Positions 21,421 to 33,819 of a DNA stretch of 64,000 nt are shown here, piece by piece. Within the stretch, counting starts at the first letter, position 1, and each line of letters begins with the position of its first letter. The translations under genes were made by a program, and so were the position numbers. Under the pieces are notes generated by a model, which searched no databases, had not been told where the DNA came from, and was given only the letters and a program-made list of their open reading frames with translations. The stretch is taken from positions 265,317 through 329,316 of the forward strand of contig VYZI01000147.1 in assembly GCA_013397695.1 (NCBI GenBank), read 5' to 3'. The DNA is from Centropus unirufus (taxonomy: Eukaryota > Chordata > Aves > Cuculiformes > Centropidae).

Positions 21421-24400
21421 CGCCGGGGCATTTCTGAGACGAGCAAGTGTCCCATTTCCTGCTTTCTTTGAGCTTTTCCCTTTGCCAGGCTTAACTGAAT
21501 CCCTTCCTTACTGTTTGGATAAGCCGCAGCACGGCTGCCCCTCCACCTCGTCTCCCGCTCTTATATCCCTGCAGGATGGGTGCAGCCAGCGCGGAGACGA
21601 CGCTTCGGCATCGCTCTGCTCAGCTATGGACAGCAAAGCAATAAGGAATCGTACCCAATCCATTCGCACATTTAACGTCTTGAGCGCTCCTCCCTGCAAT
21701 ATCCAGCCTGAGCCATCTTCCCAGGGCACTCGGATCACTTTCCCCATGGACGGATGGGGAATGGCTCTGATGTACGAGCTCTGCAATGGCCATGACGGAC
21801 GTGAGGGGGCACAGCCTGTGGCAGAAGCATCTACAAGATCACACACCTCCAGAATTCCAGGGGAAACAAAAGGACAGGAAAAGTGACAGGTCAAAATGGG
21901 TGGTAGTTTCTGCCAGTGAATTTCTGTCAGAAGGTACGGCATTTCCTATTCTCTACACCAATACAGTGATATTTGCTTGTTAGCAAATATTGAAAGGCAG
22001 GAACTGAGATCTAGGCAAGTAACCTCACCCGTTCAGCTTCCACCCAAGACTGAAATTATCTGGAGTAGCTGGAGACCTTGGTCTGTCTCTCACTGCCCCA
22101 AAGGCCTTCCCTGTGCTTAAGAATGCACTTCTGAGCCTGCTCAGAGAGGCCGGAGTCCTGACAATGTCCAACAGCAACAGATCAACCTCAGTTATGCACC
22201 AAACGCAGTAAGAAATTTCCCTGACCACTTTGCCTGATGGCAGGAGGTGTTCTGGGGTCCTGCATACCCCATGGCCCTGGAGGGGAGGAGGAAATGAGCA
22301 GAGCATTGACGTAACACACCCTGGCTGTCTGCACTGGTGGATAGGCTCCACGGGACAGCTGATCGGCTTTAGTGTGCTCTTCAGGACCAGAAAAGCTGCA
22401 GCTGGTACCGTACACCCTTTCTTCCCCTCTCCCAATCATTGCACTTGGTGTGAGGGAGCCAGGTCAGATGATGAATGAAGTGCTAAAGCGACAGACATTT
22501 CAGGCCAATTTTTGAGTGCTGTTCTGACAGGAAAGTCAGGACAAAGGTGGATGCTCCCAGGGATTTCCTCATGCACAGCCAGGGCTGATTCAATACTGGC
22601 TCTTATGCATTCCTGAAGAGATCCTGCCCCATCACTGAACCAGAAGCTTTTTTGCCTGAGTTAAAAGAGCATGTACTTATCCATTTAGCAACAGAAAGCA
22701 GCAGCCAGCCCCAGGGTGCCTCCTGCCAGAACTTGGCTGTAATCACTCTGCAGGCTCTTCTCGCGTGAAAGATTCTCTCTCCTTTCAGCTTTACCAGGAT
22801 GTGGTTGCAACTGGATGGTCCCCCGGGGGATTCATCCTGAAGGGACTGATCCTTCTCAGTCCTGCCTGTTTTAGGGCACTGGAACTGACACGTGGCAGGT
22901 AAAAGTCTGTCACTCCACACCTAAGGTCTACTGCACTTGCTGTAAATCCCCATGAGTAACTGCACAGCATGTTGGAGAATAGGTTCGTGGTTCTTGAAGA
23001 AATGAAGATCTAAATTTTGAGCAGCCATGCTCTGTTTCTAGCAAGGTTGAAAGTTGTGAAGTTCCTACATTGGCCACATGTAAAAGCAGCCAATCATAAA
23101 TGTTCAAAATTCAATTAATTCCTTGCGGATAAGAGCTTTCAGGGCCTCAGGACAAGATGGGGAACAGACTTTATCTTTTTTTATTTAGCAATGCATTTCT
23201 TAAATTCATTCCTTGGTCTAGCTCCATCCTAGAGATATTCCTTATATTGCTGAGCGCAAACCTCACAGCCTCCTGTGCTGCCAGTCCTTACTCATTAGTT
23301 TTGATGCACAGTCTCTGTGGAAACTAAAGCTAAAAATAAACACCCTCATCCCCTCTACTAGCACACACTGATTTCTTCTCTACCCATAACTGCTTGATCT
23401 ACCTGCCTTAATGGTCTTCAGGAAAGAGACCCTTACTGGTACCATGCCCCTTGCTGCAGGTGCCTTCTCCAGGGGTACTGCTGGTGCTGTGCCTGGGATC
23501 ATTGCTTCTATCCTGTTGTGAAGATGCCTTCTAACCCACAGGGGTTCCCTCTGATAACCCGAAGTTCAGCTCTGAGGTTCAGCAGCTTGAAGAGCTCATT
23601 TTCTCTGCCTTGGATCTACTCTTAGCATATTGTATTCTTTTTTCTCCTCTTCTGCATCTGCTCAGGATCTCTGCTGGCCATCTCAAGAGTGAAATGTTCA
23701 GTTGAACTGCAGACTGTTTTCATGGCATAAATCGGACTTGTTCCAGGAGTGCTAGAAGAGCACCGTGTCAGTAAAGAGCTCAGAGACAACGCAGGCCCTT
23801 TTATCCAAGGAAGGCCCCAGAGGCACAGTGTCGAAATGCTCTTGCACAAGGACTTAATGGGATTTCAGTCTGAAGGCAGCACAGCCTCCTTCACTGCATT
23901 CAGAATAGGATGCTGCGTAGCACCAGAAAAAAAAACCCTCATTTTTTTCATTATCTGCCAAAATATATGTGCCCTTTACAGTCTGCCCAATATTTTATTT
24001 CCTTGCTGGACCCCAAGCTTTGTGTCCTCCCCTGCAGACAGTGTCCACAACAGGCCACTAATGCCACCTAAACAACACCAATCCAGCTAAAGATCTGAGT
24101 AATACAAGAGAAATGCTCACCCACCCCTTTCTCAAGATCTTCGAGGCTACAGGCACCTCTCCTTGGAAAAAGGGATGTTGCATTTCAGCCCATAGGATCA
24201 AGGGTAATACAGGAAAAATAATTCCTAGTTATTAAGTGAAATTGGAGAATATAGTTCCTGTGTTGCTGTGAAGTGGCTAAAATATTTTGTGCTGGTAGAG
24301 CTCGCGCAAAAGCAGAAAATAACCACTTTGATCTGAAAATTGTGTTTTAAAAGAAAATATTAAGCAACTTGAAAATTAGTAGCCTAGTGGCTCAAAATAG

Positions 24401-27400
24401 AAATGGAGTGTTTTTTATTAAAAAAAAAGGCAAAGAAAAGTCTCAGAAGCAGGAAACAGCAGAATGATTAACATGCATAGTGCAGCCATTCACCCTAGAG
24501 CAAAGGAGAGCTCCAAGGGAACCCGATCATATTAAATGCGAAGCTAAAATTAGATGCTCACAAAAGCAGATCGGGATGCAAAAATTAAAAATAGCTGATA
24601 TATCTGCAGAACGTGGTGGGGAATTAAATTTGAAGTCACAAGAGGAAGATGTATTATGGGATGATACGTGTAAATGGGAAAAGAAAGAGGAGGTAGGAGC
24701 TGCAGTGTGTATAACAACGGATTTACCATCCCAGTGCAGGGGGTGCAGCAGGTAGAGCTGCTGCGGCTTTACAAGACAAGAAATGATGCAGGGCACCTGA
24801 GAACGGCAGCTGCTGCTCTTGGGCCACAGGAAGAAATTGCAGCTGTGGATTAGTGTGGTCCTTTTAGAGATGACTTCAAACTTTGAACTGAATTGAAATT
24901 AAATCAGCAAATTCATTAGAGCTTGAGTGATGATCAGCTTTTGCTCAGATTGTGAGTAAAGGTGCAGTATTTGGCTTTCTTGATGACTGCATTAAGTCAA
25001 ATTGCTGAGCAGACAGGTAAGACGAAAACGCAGTTGCCCGCACTAATGTTCAGTCCCAAGCCAGAGACAGGCCAGGCACATTTTATGAATAAACGAATAA
25101 CTGCTCAAGTGTTGGCAAGATGTCATACCAAGTACAAACCACCTGTTGCTGATGGGGCACAGGTACCCACAGCCCTCCTGGCAAAAATAGCAACCAATCA
25201 GGTTCCTTGAAAGGGGAATGGATATGAGAACTGCTTGCCCAAATACACCCCCACTATATCCAACAACTACTGATTTGAGAACAAGAAGGAACCTCCCTAG
25301 ACTCAGCTAGAAAAATACTTTGAAATGTTAATGATGATTATTGGTTTGATCCAGGAAGAAAAAAAAAGGCGGAAGATTTCTGCGTTGGCCAAGGAGGATC
25401 CGCAGTGGAACAATAACTGAACACACATGCAGTAGAGTACTGGATCTGGCTGTAGTAGATTTTGCTAAGGAAAGAATGCAAGAAAAATATGGTCAGGGAT
25501 AGCAGATTTCTTTAGAGCCTAGAGCACTTGCCATGAAATGAAGGGCAAAACCTTTGACTGCAGTCACATGGGCACAGATTTGAAGGATAACAAAACCCAG
25601 CTCTATCTTGCTACCTTCCCGACTTGAGAGGAAGAATGAAATATTCAGGCTTTAAGAGGGCTGCTGAGTGCAGGCAAGTTGTTGGAAGTTGCAACTGAAA
25701 TGTATAAGGAAAGATTCTAATAGTACAAGTCAAATTTTGATTTCTCCTCCCCTGCTCCAAATACTGAATGTCTGTAGGAGAGCAGAGTTACTGAGAGCCC
25801 ACTTGGATTTGCTTCTTATGCCAGAAGAAAAAGGAACTCCACATTTGAGTCAGGCTCTAGAATACACATCTGAAGAGCTGCTGTTAGCATATGTGAACTT
25901 CATCTTAACCTTGAAAGAAACTGCCTCGTTTGCTAGTATTAAAGGTGTGTGTGTGTAGCCCAACGCTGTACCATTCCTTTAAATATTTCATTATTCGGGT
26001 TAATATTTAAAGATTATTAAACAGCAAAAACTGGACTCCGACTTTGGGACAACAACTTTGCTCTGAGCTACACAGCAACTCTGCTAGGAACAAGTACATC
26101 CTAAGTACTGCCACAAGAATGAAAGTAGATGATCCAGGATGATCCTGAATGTCTGATGAGCAGCCATGACTTGCCTGAGAGTCAGGCATTTGGGAAAGCA
26201 TCAAGGATTATCTGAAGACAGGTCCCAAGAGTGAGACACCCGACCAGCGCCCCACGAGTTTGCAGCAGGACAGGCAGCCAAAGCTGCACTGTGTCCTTGG
26301 GCGGGTGATGAAGACATTCTTACAGGTCTTCGCATCAAGGAAGCAGTCATCCTCATTCTGACCTTCAGTGAGAGCTCCACACCTAAACCTTCCACTGCCA
26401 GCAACAGGAATTGTGTGAGCAGAGCCAGAGCCCCAGTGAATTCGCTGCACATCACTGAACCTCTGCTTAGCTCCAGTACAATAGGAGCTCAGTAGGAGCT
26501 CCAAACACTGCTGGCCTGTCAGCCAGGATTTCAATGTCCTGGGGAGATTGAGATGAATTTGCTCCCTGGGGAGATAGTGGCCATAGAAATGGCAGATCCC
26601 AGAGTGACTCCATTCAGCACTGCCTGAACTGACAGCTGGAGATCTCTGGAGATCTAGCATTCTCAGTTATCTCTTGGGCTTGAATCCCTATGTCTTTTCC
26701 GGCAGGTCAGTGGCAATGTTCTCATCCCCAATAGACAGCATGGTAGGTCACATGCCAGGGACTCTTCGGGGAGTTAACACACACAGTAAGTGCATCTCAG
26801 CACCATCACAGTAAGGCCTGACCCCAAGATCAATAGTCAAAGCATCCAAAAATCACAAATTACTTGGTTCCTCAAATACCTCCTAGTGCTGATAGAATCC
26901 TATTCACTGCTATAGTTCCCTATCACTATCCCATACTGACCCTTCAGCTTCCTTGTCCTTCAGTAGCACCATCCAGCCTTTTTTCCTGCTGGGGGTTTCT
27001 GATCACAGTTTCTCTCTCTAGGTCAGACCACGCATCATACTTCACTTCACTGGCTAGAGCTGCATAACAATAGCCCACTACCAGAAGAATCCATGCCGTG
27101 TAAGAGGATTTTCGTGTCCACTGATGGCTGCAAGAGAGATTGCTGCCAGCTGAGGATGCCTTACCTGTAGAGAGCTGGCAGATTTCCAGACCCTTTGTTC
27201 CCTCAGTACAGAGGGATCAAGCATGCTGTATTTCCCAGTAGCAGTGGTGATTCTTGTGCAGCTGAGATAAAGCTGGTAAATCAGTCAACAAAGAAATTGG
27301 TGTTAGGTTTTTTTCTTCTGCTCTCATGAGTAAATAAGACACCGAGTATTTCAGTGTTGCCAGCATGAATGTGATGTCAATTCAAAGGCAAAAGCTGCTC

Positions 27401-28354
27401 AGCCTTTTGTGGGTGCCCAGGGTAAATGAGAGCAGCTGCTTGCTCCTGCTGCAGGATGCTTTCCATTTCATCTCAGCTGTGGGCTGCTGGCAGACATCAA
27501 AGCCAGCAGCGTCCCACGTCAGTCCCTCCTCTTGTGAAGGAAAATAAGTCTTGTCCTAATGAGCCAGAAGGGGACATGTGGTTATTTTTCCTTTTTAAAA
27601 TCTTGCTTGCTGTGGACTAGACATCACACTTGGTCTGCAGACCCAGGACACTGCTAACATAAAGCAGTGTAGAACACACACACGGACAGCTTCAATTTCC
27701 ACAAAGCATGATTACATATCTTTTTTAGCTGGTAAAAACATAGATCCAGTCCTGCCTGGCATATTCATTCTCACTGTCTTCTGAAGAACTGGGGATGTTT
27801 AAGCCCCATCAGATGTAACCTTAAACTTATAAGGATTGAGAAGCTTAATAATTACCATTTTTTCCCTCCTTAGACAACATGAAAACTCATAAAAGTTTTA
27901 AATTTTAGGATAAAAGACATTTAAATAAGCACACAGAGTGATGCAGGGAGCTAGAAGGGCTAGAAGACAAAAAAATGGGGGGCAAAAGGAGACAGTGGCC
28001 CATCAGGTGTTAGAAAAAAGTTACAAATAAAAAAAAATTACAGAGGGGAGACAACAGAAGAGCCTGCTTTTAGAAATGGACACCTGAACATTGCACTTAC
28101 CTCTTCCAAAAGGGAATTCAAGTGAAGTCATAGGCACTTAAACAATGCCACCCTGGCAGGCTGACAGAGGGGAGTGCTGGGCAACACCAGGCAGCTTTAG
28201 TCCTCTCTTCCAAAAACCTCAAGGCATCAGTAAAAACCCTTCTATAGCACAGAACACTCCTCCAGGCAGGAAGGTCAGAAATAGATTTAGCTGTGTCCCA
28301 GAAGGTACAGAGCAAATACACTTGCACCACTGTTACAACAGTAAGGACTCAAGG
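21421..28354. other. Intergenic between CpG island and SYPL1 3' end
   Basis: I recognise no conserved exon, RNA gene or transposon. Several 80-150-codon frames on both strands have no domain. The downstream part (27840-28080) is A-rich. Confidence 0.5.
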
Positions 28355-29039
28355 CACGTTTTTCAGCAGTCATTTTATTATGCTCTTCAGACTGGAAGTT
28401 TACTATCGAAGTCAGTAGCTCTAGAACACTGAACACTTAGAACATGTGTTATATATACACACTATTATGTCCATTTTCATCCCAAAACAGTTTAAATGAA
28501 AACAAAACCCTGAACAACAGCTTGTTAAATTTGTCAAAAACATTTTCTGAGCAATTCAGAGCCATATATCTTTAAAGAAGCTTGCATGAGGCAAATATTG
28601 CACCAATGAATAAACTGAATGACATCAATGAAGACTCAGTTGTGTTCAGACATTTCTAGTTACATGGGAAGAAGCTGAACTGCATTTTCATGTGTCCTGT
28701 TGCCTTCATTTCATTGTTCAGCCAAGGCTTGTTAGAACTCAAGAAGTCACAGTAATAACCCACATGCAGTTCCTTCTCACCCATTGGTCCTATGGGGCTA
28801 ATGTAATAACCTGAAAAGGCCAGTATCCATACAACCTCAACATTTTGCTCTTCAAAAGTGCAATAAAAAGCTGCATAACTTTGAAAGGCATATTGCAAGA
28901 TAATTAAACACTTTAACTGGAGTATCCAAGACCTTATGTCAAACCGTAGCACAAACCAGAAGTCTGTACAAAGTAATTTATTATTGAAATAAATCCTCAT
29001 GGCTTCATGCTGTCAGAGTGATGGAAAAGTGGAATCACT
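28355..29039 (-). other. SYPL1: SYPL1 3' UTR
   Basis: AATAAA on the - strand occurs at 28982-28977 (about 60 nt after the stop) and at 28379-28374. The distal one is followed by a GT-rich stretch (ACTGTTGTAACAGTGGTG), so I place the main end near 28355. The proximal one could give a short isoform. Confidence 0.55.
28374..28379 (-). terminator. Candidate SYPL1 polyadenylation signal
   Basis: This is AATAAA on the - strand with a downstream GT-rich element. It is the best candidate of the two in the 3' UTR. Confidence 0.5.
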
Positions 29040-29189
29040 TCAAGGTATCACTTTGTTTTTAAATTCCTCTTTGAGTTGTTTATAGTCCTGAACTTCAAAA
29101 AACCCTGTTGGATTGTTGTGCAGGTTGGTGTCCTTGTACACAAACCAAGCATTTCCTGCCCATAAAACCATATTAAGCAAGCCAAACAC
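29040..29189 (-). CDS. SYPL1: SYPL1 coding exon 5 and stop
   Basis: The acceptor is aatcctacag/GTGTTT and the stop is TGA at 29042-29040. It encodes the rest of helix 4 (VFGLLNMVLWAGNAWFVYKD) and a cytoplasmic tail with YKQLKEEFKNKVIP. Confidence 0.93.
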   Translation of the reverse strand: MFGLLNMVLWAGNAWFVYKDTNLHNNPTGFFEVQDYKQLKEEFKNKVIP

Positions 29190-32100
29190 CTGTAGGATTA
29201 AAGAAGATTATTAAAAAAAACAACCAAAAACAAAAACAAGAAGAAAACCGACCCAGAATATGATTTCCAGGTAAACCAGAAACAACCATCTTTGACACCC
29301 CTTTGATTTGGACATTTCAGCATGCTTTAGAGTATTATAACCTATTTTAGCAGGTTTCTTTGGAAATCAGATAGATAGTTTAACTCTGTCCTTTGCACGA
29401 AATTAGGCAAATTCTTCTCCACCGCTCAGCACCTCTGTGTTTGCATATCCAGGTCACCTGATTAATTAATAGTGGGCCAATGAATAACAGCCAGAGTAAG
29501 CCTCCTTTGCCCTGCTGTGAGGAGTTCTTTCTATGAATGAGCTTAATATCATTGTATTTACAAGGAACCTCTTCTTGATATGCAAGAATGCTCACAGATG
29601 ATAAAAATACTAGGTTCAGCACCAAAAGGCAGAGCAGGAAACCATATTTCTTCCCACCTGTGGCCCAGTAACTCTTGGCTACAGACAAAGAAGACTCAAG
29701 AGTGTCTGGAAATACTGCATCTAATAACTCTAGGGACAGACTTTAGAAGTTGTTTCTCTTAATGTCTTCGACGAATAAGTTTCCTTTTAACGAAAAAATT
29801 TGGTCAGCATTTTACCGCAGTATTAATAGGCCTAAATGATCTATCCATAAAGCGATTTTAACACAAAGCAACAAGTGCAATCCGTCAAACAGGGCTCTCA
29901 TATGTCATGGGTTATTTTCTCCCATGTTTATAGTACCCATACAGCAATAGACATACATACCACAGACACATTCAGAGTTCTCATACTGGTCACAGAAGCA
30001 AAATGACAGGTTGTTTCTGGTGCTTTGCAAAATTCAATTCCTGTAATAATGCTGGCCCCTGTGGACATCTTGATGTCAGCAAGTGCCTTTGCCCAAGCAG
30101 CAGTACTGACCAGCCACAGAAAGGCTGTTATGACTGTGATAGCAAAGTCCTACAGAAGAGAAGCAGTCATTTTTAGGTAAAAAAAAAAAAAATAGCACAA
30201 CTACACCTAAGAGCAAGACAGAGACAGTATCAATTATATCACTAAAATAACTGCATTAGTGCTAGTGATCACAAGAAAACTCAGCCATCAGTGGTGCAAT
30301 TACAACATAAATTATGATCTGTGTTGATAAGCAGCTACAAAACTGCCTATGTCTTTTTCATCTATCAAGCATCAGCAATGTTACTCTTTGTAAGATACTT
30401 TTAAAAATCATCTGCCTAGCACTTACAAAAGTTTAACTCAAAGTTCAGTAAGGTAGGGGCAGCAGAGGAGAAATAGTGCAGAGGAATTAAGCCTGGATGG
30501 CTGATAAGATAAAACAGTGCTTGAAAGGTCACTAGGTCCATTTCTGGCATGCTCTCCAATGAATATCTCATTCTGATGATTAGGGATTTGGCATTTAAGG
30601 TGATTAAAATTCACAACACAAACATTTCTATCTGCTAATTGTATCTGCACAGAACATGCCCTGCACAGGGGAAACTTCCAGAGATTAGCAGAGGAGATTC
30701 CACCTGTGGAACACCTGTATGTTCAGATACCATATACAAAAAGGGAAGCTGTGAAAACACCGTTCACCTGAGGAGGTAGAACTTCATTCCACTCTTTACT
30801 TCAAGAACTGCAAAAGGTATGATGCCATGGATGTTCAAGGACTTTGGATCCCCTTTCCTGCTCAAGTGCTGTAATTCCTAGTCTGAGGTACTCGTTCACT
30901 CTCTACCTAAGTTTTGGAACTACTGAGTATTCATAAGCAATTCAGATACTGCTAATACAAGAGTATTTCTCATCTCTTTGGGGTTGCAAAGGCAAAACAT
31001 TATCTTACTATTACTTACAGTTAGTGGAAACTTGCTGTTTTGCTGATACACATGCTTATATCCAATATATACCACGAGGGCAGCAATGCAGTAGAGGAAC
31101 ACCAGCACTGCAAGTGTAACAAAGAACTGTGCAGAAGAGGAGAAGTTGCCCACAAGGTAGACATCAGTCCAAGTGCCATTACAGCGTTCTGGGTCGGGTG
31201 TGCTAAATACAACGGTATTCAACCTGCAAAGATCATACCCTTTGTGTAGTTAAAGTTTGCTTAACAGTGGAAGGTTCATATAGTCGTGCTTCGCAACGAC
31301 AGTGCAAGTTTATACTCTAAAAGACAATTTGCATGTGTAATTTATCAGTATCAGTTACATAACATGAAGATCCATCAAGATACCTTAAGGCTGTTCCCCA
31401 TCCTACCCCAAGATATACAACAGCAACTTCAGGAGAAGAATCTTAACCTTATGATTAGAGAAACTGAAGAAAGAAATCCTAACTTGGAAACAGAATTAAC
31501 TAAACCATTCATACTTAATGACGTTATTTTGGAGACTGGCAGTTAAACAAGGGCATCATGACTTAAAAGCACCAAGCTGCATTACACCTACAAGAAAATG
31601 CAAGCACTAAACCTTCAAGCATAGGAAATTCAAGGAGATCCATGTGACCAGCAGAAACTGCTCGGTAATACGCACAGAATCATTTCAGATTCCCACTCTT
31701 CACTTCGAGTGAAGTTACAATGCCAGGTTGTGACCAAATTCTATATTAGTTTTTATAGCTGGCCTCTGAATCCATTTCTATACTAAAACGATCTTCCTAT
31801 GCTTATTTAACACATGGAGCACAGACTCTGTGCTTGTTGTAACTGCACCGGTGTGAGAACAGAGGGGAAGCCTTCCTCCTTGCATTCCAGGAAAGGAGTT
31901 TGACCCTACAAGAGCACTACAATGACAGTGAAATATTGAGGTTTTATGTATTTAACACCCTCAAAGATCATAGTGGAATAACCTGAAAAGCAAGTATTTC
32001 CCACTGAGTCTTTAAACCAAAATATTGCTATAAAGTCACATCCAAAATAATCTCACCAGGCCCTGGGAGCCAATTACGAATTGATGAAAAAGCAGGCTGT

Positions 32101-33345
32101 AAAAATCGTGTTTATTAATTACCTTCTGTAACATTCTCGCACCGCTAGAACAGAGCTTAAGGTAAAGTGATACAAAGCAGTAATACAGCCTATGACCATT
32201 TTTACCTAATCCTTTCTATAGGGCACTGACATCCACAGTGTTTTGAACAACTGCAACAAATCTTTTTTCCCCTTCTTCCCTTCACTATTATGAAGGAAGC
32301 TAAGGGTTTCACATGTTCATTCACACATATACAGTAAGCACATACCCATATAGAGGCAGATGGGAAAAAAAAGCAGGTAAGAAATAATAACATACAAACA
32401 CAACTGAAGAGATAATACTCACCTGAATGGATAAGTGAAAGCAGCTGTAACTGTCTTGTTTGCCACACCTTTGCAGGAAACCAGAAGTGTAGTTTCACCT
32501 TGAAAGCTTCCGCATGTGGCAAAAGCAAAGATGGAAAAAAGCTATGGGAAATGATACAGAAACTTATTAGTAAACACCACTAGAGCTCAAGTGAAATGAA
32601 GTCAACATTTAGGTGAAGCAGCTAGTGAAGGAAAAAAGTAGGGACAAAGTTAGCAATGGTAAAGTATGAAGTGACATAAAGAGGTAACAAAAATATTCAA
32701 TTTCTGTAACCCAACACCATGTGTTAATGAGCAACACCACTCACTCAACCTCTTTTGAAAGTTCTTCTTTAAAATATATAATTTTTCTTAGCTCTACAGC
32801 AAAGTTGGATATTTTTCTTTAACGCAAAGGCCAGCACAATATTTCTTGCTGTTGGGAAGGGAAGCATTACTACAAGTCTCAGACATCCACTACTATAGAT
32901 TAGATTAGCTAGAAGGTTCATGCTCAGAGTACCAGCTTGATCTCCAAGTAGCTTATTTTTCCTTTATATGCTAGAAAAGCCCTAAACCCCAAGTAACTGG
33001 AACACAATACAGCAGCACGAATTAACATGAGTGATCAACACGTATTTTATGTATCTGCAGAACTGCTTTCTTTCCTCCCAGCCAGGAGGCTTGGCTGAAG
33101 AGCAGCTCTGTGTTGGGTATCCACCACCAGCGACACAGGATAACGGGATAGGGAGCGGGCAGCCTGTCAGCACACACTCCTTCAAACCCAACCAGCGAGA
33201 ACGCAAAGGCAAATCCAGGCCGGAGAAAGAAGAAACAACCCCACAAAGAGAACAACGCCTCCCCAGCTGCACTCACCCACTCAAGGACCTTAATGAAGCC
33301 AAGAGGCTCCAAGAGCAAGGAAAAATCCACCCTCAAGCCTGCCAT
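29040..33345 (-). CDS. SYPL1: SYPL1, synaptophysin-like 1 (pantophysin), complete
   Basis: SYPL1 is a ubiquitous four-pass membrane protein of small transport vesicles, of the synaptophysin/MARVEL family. Coding exons on the - strand are 33345-33277, 32541-32423, 31223-31019, 30149-29961 and 29189-29040. They sum to 732 nt, giving 243 residues plus stop; the human protein is of similar size (about 260). Helices lie at about 17-39, 96-118, 132-154 and 189-211. The first lumenal loop carries Cys46 and Cys77 and three N-glycosylation sequons (N51KT, N78GT, N89FS). The second carries Cys172 and Cys179. Family motifs include EPLGFIKVLEW, FAFATCG, SSSAQFFVTLAVLVFLYCIA and NAWFVYKDT. The start is ATG 33345 in the context AGCATGG; the frame stays open upstream to 33462 but contains no earlier ATG. 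The C-terminus is short, charged and ends FKNKVIP, without the Tyr/Gly-rich tail of synaptophysin. Confidence 0.95.
29961..30149 (-). CDS. SYPL1: SYPL1 coding exon 4
   Basis: The acceptor is cttctgtag/GACTTT and the donor is TCTGTG/gtatgt. Sixty-three codons encode helix 3 (DFAITVITAFLWLVSTAAWA), KALADIKM, lumenal loop 2 with two cysteines, and the start of helix 4 (MRTLNVSV). Confidence 0.94.
31019..31223 (-). CDS. SYPL1: SYPL1 coding exon 3
   Basis: The acceptor is gatctttgcag/GTTGAA and the donor is CTAACT/gtaagt. It encodes LNTVVFSTPDPERCNGTW, the rest of loop 1 with two sequons, and helix 2 (FFVTLAVLVFLYCIAALVVY). It ends in phase 0. Confidence 0.95.
32423..32541 (-). CDS. SYPL1: SYPL1 coding exon 2
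   Basis: The acceptor is tttcccatag/CTTTTT and the donor is TTCAG/gtgagt. It encodes LFSIFAFATCGSFQGETTLL and then the first lumenal loop with ANKTVTAAFTYPF. It leaves in phase 2 (AG+G = Arg). Confidence 0.94.
32542..33276 (-). other. SYPL1 intron 1
   Basis: This is a short first intron with a pyrimidine-poor acceptor (tttcccatag). Nothing else is recognised. Confidence 0.75.
33277..33345 (-). CDS. SYPL1: SYPL1 coding exon 1
   Basis: It encodes MAGLRVDFSLLLEPLGFIKV and then LEW, with donor TGG/gtgagt. EPLGFIKVLEW is a synaptophysin-family signature at the first membrane helix. It ends in phase 0. The ATG has a purine at -3 and G at +4. Confidence 0.92.
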
Positions 33346-33690
33346 GCTGGAAACCCCCAGAGCAGCCAGGAGGACCACAAGGACACACACCACCAGCCCA
33401 CAGCTGCAGCCCCACACAAGGCCCCTCCATATGAGGCCTGGGCCTGAGCTCCTCCCTGCCACTCCCCCTGCCCACCCACCACATCCCAGCCTGGCTCTGC
33501 CCCCACGGCCAGGAGCTGTGGGGAGGTCAGCATCAGCTATGATGAGAAAGGGATCTATCGGATCTTCTCTGAGAGCCTGAAGCTTCAGGAACCTGAATCC
33601 ACTTCATTTCTATAGGAAGGGCAGAGCCTGCGCTCGCTGAGTCAGGAAACGGAGACTCCCATGATGGTGAATGCTGGAAGTTTGTGAATC
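33346..33690 (-). promoter_or_regulatory. Presumed SYPL1 5' UTR / proximal promoter
   Basis: This is the sequence immediately upstream of the SYPL1 ATG. It is GC-rich but not markedly CpG-rich, which is unusual for a broadly expressed gene. No TATA box is evident. A pyrimidine stretch ending TTTCCAG directly before the ATG could also be a splice acceptor, so the true promoter may be further upstream with a non-coding first exon. Confidence 0.4.
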
Positions 33691-33819
33691 TTGGTCCTGG
33701 GGGATGCTGCAGCTGTGTCCCTGCAGCTACAGAGCAGTACCCTGGTAGCAGGTGAGGGATGGGAGCCTTCTCCAGAGAAGCCTTCATCCCCCCGAAGCCA
33801 TGCAGCAGCACTGGGAGAA

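Larger units (their letters stand above)
29190..32422 (-). other. SYPL1 introns 2-4
   Basis: The introns between coding exons 2 and 5 are 29190-29960, 30150-31018 and 31224-32422. No transposon, RNA gene or extra exon is recognised. Short A-runs occur at 29210-29240 and 30180-30192. Confidence 0.7.

Noticed and set aside
20762..21471. Open frames of 137-202 codons on both strands over the CpG island
   Set aside because: The two longest start at GTG or TTG codons, all overlap on opposite strands, and they are rich in Arg/Gly/Pro as expected from GC-rich non-coding DNA.
24480..24755. 91-codon charged open frame, considered as a retroviral gag remnant
   Set aside because: No zinc knuckle, major homology region or neighbouring pol motif could be found, so I cannot support an ERV call.
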